Shown piece by piece: positions 20,201-25,328 of a DNA stretch of 25,328 nt. The position numbers and the translations under genes are program-made. Under the pieces are notes generated by a model. The model did not search any database, was not told the DNA's origin, and was given only the letters and a program-made list of their open reading frames with translations. How positions within the stretch are numbered: the stretch's first letter is position 1; each line of letters begins with the position of its first letter. The stretch is from Acanthamoeba lenticulata (taxonomy: Eukaryota; Discosea; Longamoebia; Acanthamoebidae), in contig NAVB01000283.1 of NCBI GenBank assembly GCA_002179805.1, positions 1 through 25,328 of the forward strand, in the 5' to 3' direction.

Positions 20201-22752
20201 CGCTTGCACCAAGCCACCGCGCATGTGCATCGTCATGGAGTTCATGGCCCTCGGCTCCCTCTACGACCTGCTCCACAACGAGCTCATTCCCGACGTCCCG
20301 ATGCCGCTCAAGGTCCGGCTGGCGCTGCAGGCGGCCAAGGGCATGCACTTCCTCCACTCGTCGGGCATCGTCCACCGCGACCTCAAGTCGCTCAACCTGC
20401 TGCTCGACAACAAGTGGAACTTGAAGGTCTCCGACTTTGGCCTCACGTGCTTCAAGGGCGACCTCAAGCGCGACGCGCAGCAGCAACAGCAACAAGGCTC
20501 CATTCATTGGCTGGCGCCGGAAGTCCTGGCCGACGAGCCCGGCATCGATTTCGTTCTTGCCGGTGCGTCGTCGCTTTCGTTCTTCTCCCCCCAACCCCGG
20601 CTTCATTCTTTCAATCTCCGCGCTGACAACGTTTCATTCTTTGTTGCAGACATTTACGCGTTCGGCATCATCCTGTGGGAGCTGCTCACCCGCGAGCAGC
20701 CCTACTCTGGCATGTCGCCGGCGGCCATCGCCGTGGCCGTCATCCGTGACGACGCTCGGCCGAGCATGCCCTCGGGCCAGGTCGAGCCCGACTACGAGAA
20801 GCTGGTGACGGACTGCTGGCACCGGGACCCTACCGTGCGCCCGACCTTCCTCGAGGTCATGACCCGCCTCGGTGCCATGGTCGACGACGGCACCACCGCC
20901 AGTTCCTCTTCTTCGTCCTTCACCTCGTCCAAGCTGCGCCAGACCGGCTCCGGTACGCCATTGATTTACATTTTCTGCATTCTTCCTATTTCTGACATTC
21001 ATGTATTTCTTGCCGACAACAGCCACGAGCAGCTCGTCGGGCGTGGGCTCGTCGAGCAGCCTCTCTTCCGACGGCCACGCGACCGCCCACGGCGCAGCCG
21101 TCGAGCACGTTGGCGGCGTCCGCGCGCCCGAAGGCGAGGTGGCGCTGGTCTTCACCGACATTGCCAAGGCCGCGTCGCTCTGGTCGGCCTGCCCCAACGC
21201 CATGCGCGACGCGACGCTGCTCCACAACGAGACCCTCCGCTCGCTGCTGGCCAAGCACCGGGGCTACGAGGCCGTCTTCCTCAAGGAGAAGATCGTCGGC
21301 GAGGGCTCCTTCTGCATGGCCTTCTCCAGCGCGGTCGACGCGCTGGCCTGGTGCGCCGAGGCCCAGCGCCAGCTGCTCAAAGTCGACTGGCCGGCCGAGC
21401 TGCTCGCTCAGGTCGATGTGGCCGAGGAGATCGGCGGAGTGGACGACCGGGTGGTGTTCCGCGGCCTGCGGGTGCGGATGGGCGTGCACGTGGGCACGCC
21501 CAAGCTGAGGCGCGACCCGATGTCGCGGCGTGTGGAGTACCTCGGCCCGCCCGTGGTCGCCGCCGCCAAGGTGACCGTACTGGCCCAGGGCGGCCAGGTC
21601 CTGCTCTCGGGCGACGCCTACGACAAGCTGCGCAACACCGACCTGGCCCGGGAGAAGAACCGCTTCGTGCGCCTGGGCTCGACCGACCTGGGCCACGAGC
21701 AGGGCCAGGTGCCCATCTACGAGCTCAAGGTGCCCGAGCTCGAGCCGCGCTACTTTGGCAACCTGGGCGCGACCCAGCACGACGAGAGCGACTCGGCCAG
21801 CGCCGGGGCACGGGACTCGTCCCGCCTGGCCGGCCTCAGCGGCCACAGCGCGCGGAGCGACCGCTCGATGGACCTGGAGAAGCTGGCGAGTGGGACGGGC
21901 GAGGACGCCTTCCTCACGGGGGCCAACCTCGTGCGGTGGGTCATCAAGTACGAGGACATCCAGGTGGGCGACCAGATCGGCACGGGCTCCTACGGCGTCG
22001 TCTTCAAGGCCGCCTGGAAGGGCGTCGACGTGGCGGTGAAGCGGTTCATCAAGCAGAAGCTCGACGAGCGCCACCTGCTCGAGTTCCGCGCTGAAGTGGC
22101 GTGCCTGTCGGAGATGCGGCATCCCAACATCGTGCTCTTCATCGGCGCGTGCCTGCGCATGCCCAACCTGTGCCTTGTCACCGAGTGGGTCAAGCAGGGC
22201 TCGCTCAAGGCCCTTCTCGGCAACGCGAGCATCAAGCTGCCGTGGCAGCTGCGGCTGCGGATGCTGCGCGACGCCGCCCGCGGCGTGCACTACCTGCACA
22301 CGCTCGAGCCCTGCATCGTGCATCGGGACCTGAAGACGTCGAACCTGCTGGTGGACGAGAGCTGGAACGTGAAGGTGGCCGACTTTGGCTTTGCCCGCAT
22401 CAAGGAAGACAACACGACGATGACGCGGTGCGGCACGCCGGCGTGGACGGCGCCAGAGGTGATCCGCGGGGAGCACTACTCGGAGAGCGCCGACGTGTAC
22501 TCGTTCGGAATCATCATGTGGGAGGTGGTGACGAGGAAGCAGCCGTACGCGGGGCGCAACTTCATGGGCGTCACGCTCGACGTGCTCGAGGGCAAGCGGC
22601 CTCAAGTGCCTTCCGACTGCCCCGCCGACTACAAGGACCTGATGCAGCAGTGCTGGAAGAACAAGCCGAAGAAGCGGCCGACGATGGAGGACGTCGTCCA
22701 GTTCCTCAACGCGTCTCTCGGCGGCCCGGCTGGCGTTGACGAACTTGCGTAA
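17216..22752 (+). CDS. Receptor-like PBP-EGF-TM-kinase-cyclase-kinase protein, copy 2
   Basis: Six exons: 17216-17409, 17642-18830, 18901-19134, 19206-20562, 20650-20952, 21023-22752 (5007 nt, 1668 aa). The start ATG sits in ATCAACATGGG. The N-terminus (SLMKLVALLLMTVALTTMM) is a signal peptide. Two PstS-like modules follow (KWNDPAVMALN, MWNDTKIQELNP), then a classic EGF knot (CVCNKGFTGSFC) and one membrane helix. Kinase 1 has GAGGYGEV, VAVK, HRDLKSLN, DFG and a six-Gln run in the activation loop. The cyclase-like domain has FTDIAKAASLW but lacks later catalytic residues. Kinase 2 has GTGSYGVV, HRDLKTSN, DFG and TAPE. It has the same layout as copy 1, 14.7 kb upstream on the same strand. Introns after TYR-Val-Arg, TYN and EFN(L)T match copy 1. 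Introns 20563-20649 and 20953-21022 are private. By inference a membrane receptor that signals through two TKL kinases. Confidence 0.92.
21892..22070 (+). repeat. Direct repeat, second copy (identical to 7326-7504)
   Basis: This is the counterpart of 7326-7504 within receptor copy 2. A second exact run of 92 bases in kinase 1 pairs 5514-5605 with 20004-20095. Confidence 0.9.
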
Positions 22753-22921
22753 AGCCAACGTCAAGTCAGACAGCCCGATCATCTGCCTTGTTGGGAAGCG
22801 GACGCACTTCGTTTTGTATCATACAACCAATAGCAAAGAGAACTTCAATAATAGCAGCCTGTAGGGCCTCGCGGGGTTGAGTTGTGTGGGTTGCAAGACC
22901 ACCGATGCACTGGTGTTAACT

Positions 22922-22957
22922 CGGCATAAAAGTGGGACCTATAGCCACTTTTCGCCG
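22922..22957. promoter_or_regulatory. Interrupted inverted repeat upstream of TATA box
   Basis: Arms AAAAGTGG (22928-22935) and CCACTTTT (22945-22952) pair perfectly across a 9-base spacer. The pairing extends outward to CGGC and GCCG with small bulges. The dyad lies about 25 bases before the TATA-like box, so it could be a dimeric transcription-factor site. Confidence 0.5.
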
Positions 22958-22981
22958 TTTCCCTCTGGTGGAGCACCGGCT

Positions 22982-22988
22982 TTATAAG
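22982..22988 (+). promoter_or_regulatory. TATA-like box TTATAAG
   Basis: TTATAAG in ggctttataagcg lies 85 bases before the ATG of the secreted protein. This predicts a leader of roughly 55-60 bases. It is the clearest TATA-like element in the window. Confidence 0.55.
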
Positions 22989-23073
22989 CGTCCAACAGCG
23001 AGACGTTAGACTTCACAAACCACCTCCAACCGAACCACCTCCACTGTACTTCTACAACACCAACACCAACAAC

Positions 23074-23607
23074 ATGAAGCTCAGCACCATCATTGCGGCT
23101 TTGGCGCTTCTGCTCGTCTTGGCCTCGGCCGCCCAGGGGGCGCTGTTCTTCTGTCAGGATAGCGACTGGGATCCTGCCCAGCCGGCCTTCAGCAGCCGTC
23201 AGGCCTTCAACGCTGAGCGCAGCCAGTTCAAGGAGCTCCGCGACTTCTTCTACAGCATCACCAAGAACGCCGACCTTGGCAACACCACCGTCGAGCAGGG
23301 CATCATCGATCAGCTCCAGGCTAAGCTCATCCAGAAGGGCTACTCGACCTCGACCTACAGCTTCACCATCACCCGCTCCAACGGCGACATCACCATGGAC
23401 ACCACCCTTGGCGTCAACCCTGTGATCGACAACCACGGTGGCCGCTACTCGCTCGGCAAGCCCCAGCTGTGCCGCGACTTCACGCCGATCGTGTTCGACT
23501 ACACCTACGTCACCCGCGTCCAGGGCCAGTACAAGTTCTGGTCGCAGGCCGTCCAGACCAGCAAGCTCAACCAGTGGTTCGCCTTCAGGTGGAACATCCA
23601 AGTGTAA
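23074..23607 (+). CDS. Small secreted protein of unknown function
   Basis: Single exon, 177 aa, with ATG in AACAACATGAAG. Residues 1-22 (MKLSTIIAALALLLVLASAAQG) are a textbook signal peptide with cleavage likely before ALFF. The mature part of about 155 residues has only two cysteines (FFCQDSD and QLCRDF), probably one disulfide. It has no further membrane segment or anchor signal. It is rich in Thr, Ser, Gln and aromatic residues, with a run of probable beta strands (STSTYSFTITRSNGDITMD, FDYTYVTRVQGQYKFW). I recognise no family. Codon use is strongly C-ending, and together with the TATA-like box and compact leader this suggests high expression; that is inference. It is convergent with PDK1, 227 bases away. 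Confidence 0.82.
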   Translation: MKLSTIIAALALLLVLASAAQGALFFCQDSDWDPAQPAFSSRQAFNAERSQFKELRDFFYSITKNADLGNTTVEQGIIDQLQAKLIQKGYSTSTYSFTITRSNGDITMDTTLGVNPVIDNHGGRYSLGKPQLCRDFTPIVFDYTYVTRVQGQYKFWSQAVQTSKLNQWFAFRWNIQV

Positions 23608-23834
23608 AATTCCTTCAAAGCAAGCACAAGTAAACGCATTTAGCCATTGTCATGAAGATTTTTGTTATCATGGTCAAGAAAGCTGTCAAGGGCAGGTAGA
23701 GGCCGGTCACACTACGTGTTCCTGGGCAAAAGGTGTCCAGCGCTAGAGGAGTCGTGTTGACGTGTTATTGTAAAATCATAAATTGGATTTTATACTGTTG
23801 AGTAAGGAATGTTCATCTTCCCTGCTCGAGTCAT
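23608..23834. other. Convergent 3' region with a small hairpin
   Basis: This region lies between the stop codons of the secreted-protein gene (+) and PDK1 (-). It has an inverted repeat TAAAATC (23771-23777) / GATTTTA (23786-23792) with an 8-base loop. It is AT-rich, so it may carry processing signals for both transcripts. No AATAAA was found. Confidence 0.45.
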
Positions 23835-25273
23835 CTACATTTCGTTCTCCCCGCTCGGCGAGAGCGCGTGCGGCCGATCATCGGTGTCGACAGTTCCTTC
23901 GTCATCGTCGAGCCCGGCTGATCGGTCGTCCTCTTCCGTCGCTTCATCTTCGCCCGCTGCCCTCCGCTGCAGCTTGGCGATGGCGGAGCACCATTTGGGC
24001 GCCCGGCCGTCCATCTCGAACATGTACGACCTCTCGCCCTACGTCATGTCCAACAAGAACCAGGAGGTGCTGACGTCAGCACAACAATAACGGAGCATAA
24101 TTATGGGCCGCAAAACAACATACGGCGGTGATCTCGAGGATGTTGTCGCTGCGGGCCTCGGCGCACAGGTCCGAGCGCCACTCGATCTCGCCCACCTGCG
24201 CCATGCGGTCGATGTCCACGTAGAACAGCCGCGGGAAGTCGGTCAGGATCAGCTGCCGCTTCTTGGGCGACTTGGTCGCCCCGAAGAAGTGCTTGCTGAT
24301 CTTGGACACTCGATCTGCGCCCGTGGGCCGCGACCATCAATAACCACAAAAAGGCGACAAGCAACAGAGGACGCGTACCGGTCTGGAGGATGACCTCGTC
24401 CGAGTTCTTGAAGAGGAACTTGCCCCAGACCGAGTTCTTGGCCTCCTGGGCCTTGAGCTTCTTCTCGCGCTCCTCGTCCACAAAGACCGGCACCGCGGGC
24501 GCGGCCAGCGGCGGCGGCGTCCGGACGTGCAAGGTGGCCCAGTCGATCCCCTCGAAGAACTTGTGGCTCTTAAGGTGGGTGTAGTCTGTCTCTGGAATGT
24601 CAGTTACGCCAGCTGACGTCAGCAGCAGCACGTTGGGGTCGTACCGGGCCGCTGGGTCCAGTCCGAGACCAGCAGCTTCTGGACGAGGTCTCGCGCCACG
24701 GACGGGAAGCCACGAGGGAACTTGAGCTTGTGCTCCTTGATCTTGCGGAAGGTCTTGTAGTCGTTGTCGCCCCGGAACGGCGACTTGCCGGCGAGGAACT
24801 GGTACAGCACGCAGCTCAGCGCCCACAGGTCCGAACTGTTTGCGCAAATTCAAGTCAGAAAACGAATTATTAAAAGAATTAATTAATTAAATAAATAAAC
24901 AAACAAACAAAACACACGCAAGGCCGAGTCTGGGCGGATCCGCACCTCTTGACCGAGTAGTGCTCGTTGAGGAGCTCTGGCGGGACGTACTCGGCCGTCC
25001 CCACGAACGATGTCGAGCGAGCTGTTGCGTACAACCGGTTGGAGGAGTAAGAGAAAAGGCCTCAAGGAGCTCCGTGGTGAGAGGACGGGACGGCGCACCA
25101 AAGGGCTCGGGGCCCACGATCTTGGCGGTGCCAAAGTCGATCAGCTTCAGGTGGCCGTTGGCGTCGAGCAGCAAGTTCTGGCGCATGCGAGGCGTGAGCT
25201 CATCAGCCCCTTGCTTCAAGGAGAGGAAGAGACGGGAGTCGTACCTCGGGTTTCACGTCCCGGTGCATGATTC
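23835..25273 (-). CDS. PDPK1: 3-phosphoinositide-dependent protein kinase 1, 3' part
   Basis: Minus-strand exons, 5' to 3': 25273-25245, 25177-25099, 25021-24946, 24835-24645, 24591-24379, 24314-24124, 24038-23835. They code for about 326 residues. The 5' side runs through an intron out of the window, so the kinase N-lobe is missing. Seen are IMHRDVKPE|NLLLD, LIDFGTAK, the activation loop TSFVGTAEYVPPELL, and KSSDLWALSCVLYQFLAGKSPFRG, which is the PDK1 pattern. After the kinase comes FVDEEREKKLKAQEAK and a PH domain (KKRQLILTDFPRLFYVDIDRM, GEIEW, MFEMDGRAPKWCSAI). An acidic tail (EDEATEEDD) ends the protein. PDK1 phosphorylates the activation loop of AGC kinases such as AKT, S6K and PKC; the PH domain binds PtdIns(3,4,5)P3. 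In amoebae it serves chemotaxis, growth and macropinocytosis. The Ser in SFVGT is the expected autophosphorylation site. Confidence 0.9.
24067..24082. promoter_or_regulatory. 16-bp perfect palindrome with CRE core, in PDK1 intron
   Basis: GTGCTGACGTCAGCAC is self-complementary over all 16 bases. It lies within the last PDK1 intron (24039-24123). Confidence 0.4.
24612..24623. promoter_or_regulatory. 12-bp palindrome with CRE core, in PDK1 intron
   Basis: GCTGACGTCAGC is a perfect palindrome in the 53-base PDK1 intron 24592-24644. It shares its 12 bases with the centre of the element at 24067-24082. Confidence 0.4.
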
Positions 25274-25328
25274 CTATTTATTCGTAATTAAATCATAAAA
25301 TAAATTAGTTTTGAAAAAGTTTTTAAAA

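Larger units (their letters stand above)
22753..23073 (+). other. Promoter region of the small secreted protein
   Basis: This stretch of 321 bases holds the 3' UTR of receptor copy 2 and the promoter of the next gene. No open frame is supported. It contains a dyad at 22922-22957, a TATA-like box at 22982-22988 and a CA-rich leader (accaacaccaacaac) just before the start codon. Confidence 0.6.

Noticed and set aside
1..25328. tRNA, rRNA, CRISPR arrays, insertion sequences or operon structure
   Set aside because: None could be recognised by eye; gene structure is eukaryotic throughout with independent intron-containing units.

Overview
The window is nuclear DNA of a free-living amoeba, most likely Acanthamoeba. 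The evidence is GC-rich third codon positions, many short GT-AG introns (about 50-100 nt), receptor kinases with a PstS-like sensor and a guanylate-cyclase-like domain, and an F-box protein with the 27-residue GHLEVLQWA..NGCPW ankyrin repeat typical of Acanthamoeba and its giant viruses. All gene models were joined by eye from exon phases. Total spliced lengths divide by three for the four multi-exon genes that lie wholly inside the window.

Layout. 1-782 (+): 3' end of a MAD3/BUBR1-type spindle checkpoint gene with a KEN box. 940-2000 (-): F-box/ankyrin gene broken by one missing base. 2517-8171 (+): receptor kinase gene 1 (10 exons, 1656 aa). 8361-10367 (+): F-box protein with a probable beta-propeller (5 exons, 582 aa). 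10524-16678 (+): MSH6 mismatch-repair ATPase (21 exons, 1441 aa). 17216-22752 (+): receptor kinase gene 2 (6 exons, 1668 aa), a paralogue of gene 1. 23074-23607 (+): small secreted protein of unknown function with a TATA-like box and a strong dyad upstream. 23835-25273 (-): PDK1 (PDPK1) kinase, 5' end outside the window.

The two receptors share an unusual order: signal peptide, two degenerate PstS-like binding modules, EGF-like knot, one membrane helix, TKL kinase, cyclase-like domain that has lost key catalytic residues, second TKL kinase. Their interiors are identical over long stretches at the DNA level while their ectodomains and introns have diverged, which suggests gene conversion or strong selection on the intracellular half.

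The most striking single gene is MSH6. Splicing two small introns reveals a PIP box followed by a complete GRF zinc finger (C76, H79, C102, C110) at its N-terminus, where animal MSH6 carries PWWP and plant MSH6 carries Tudor. The same gene also has one clear and one probable GC-AG intron and a phase break that only a 20-nt intron or an indel can resolve.

The genes are independent eukaryotic units, not an operon. No tRNA, rRNA, CRISPR or insertion sequence was seen.
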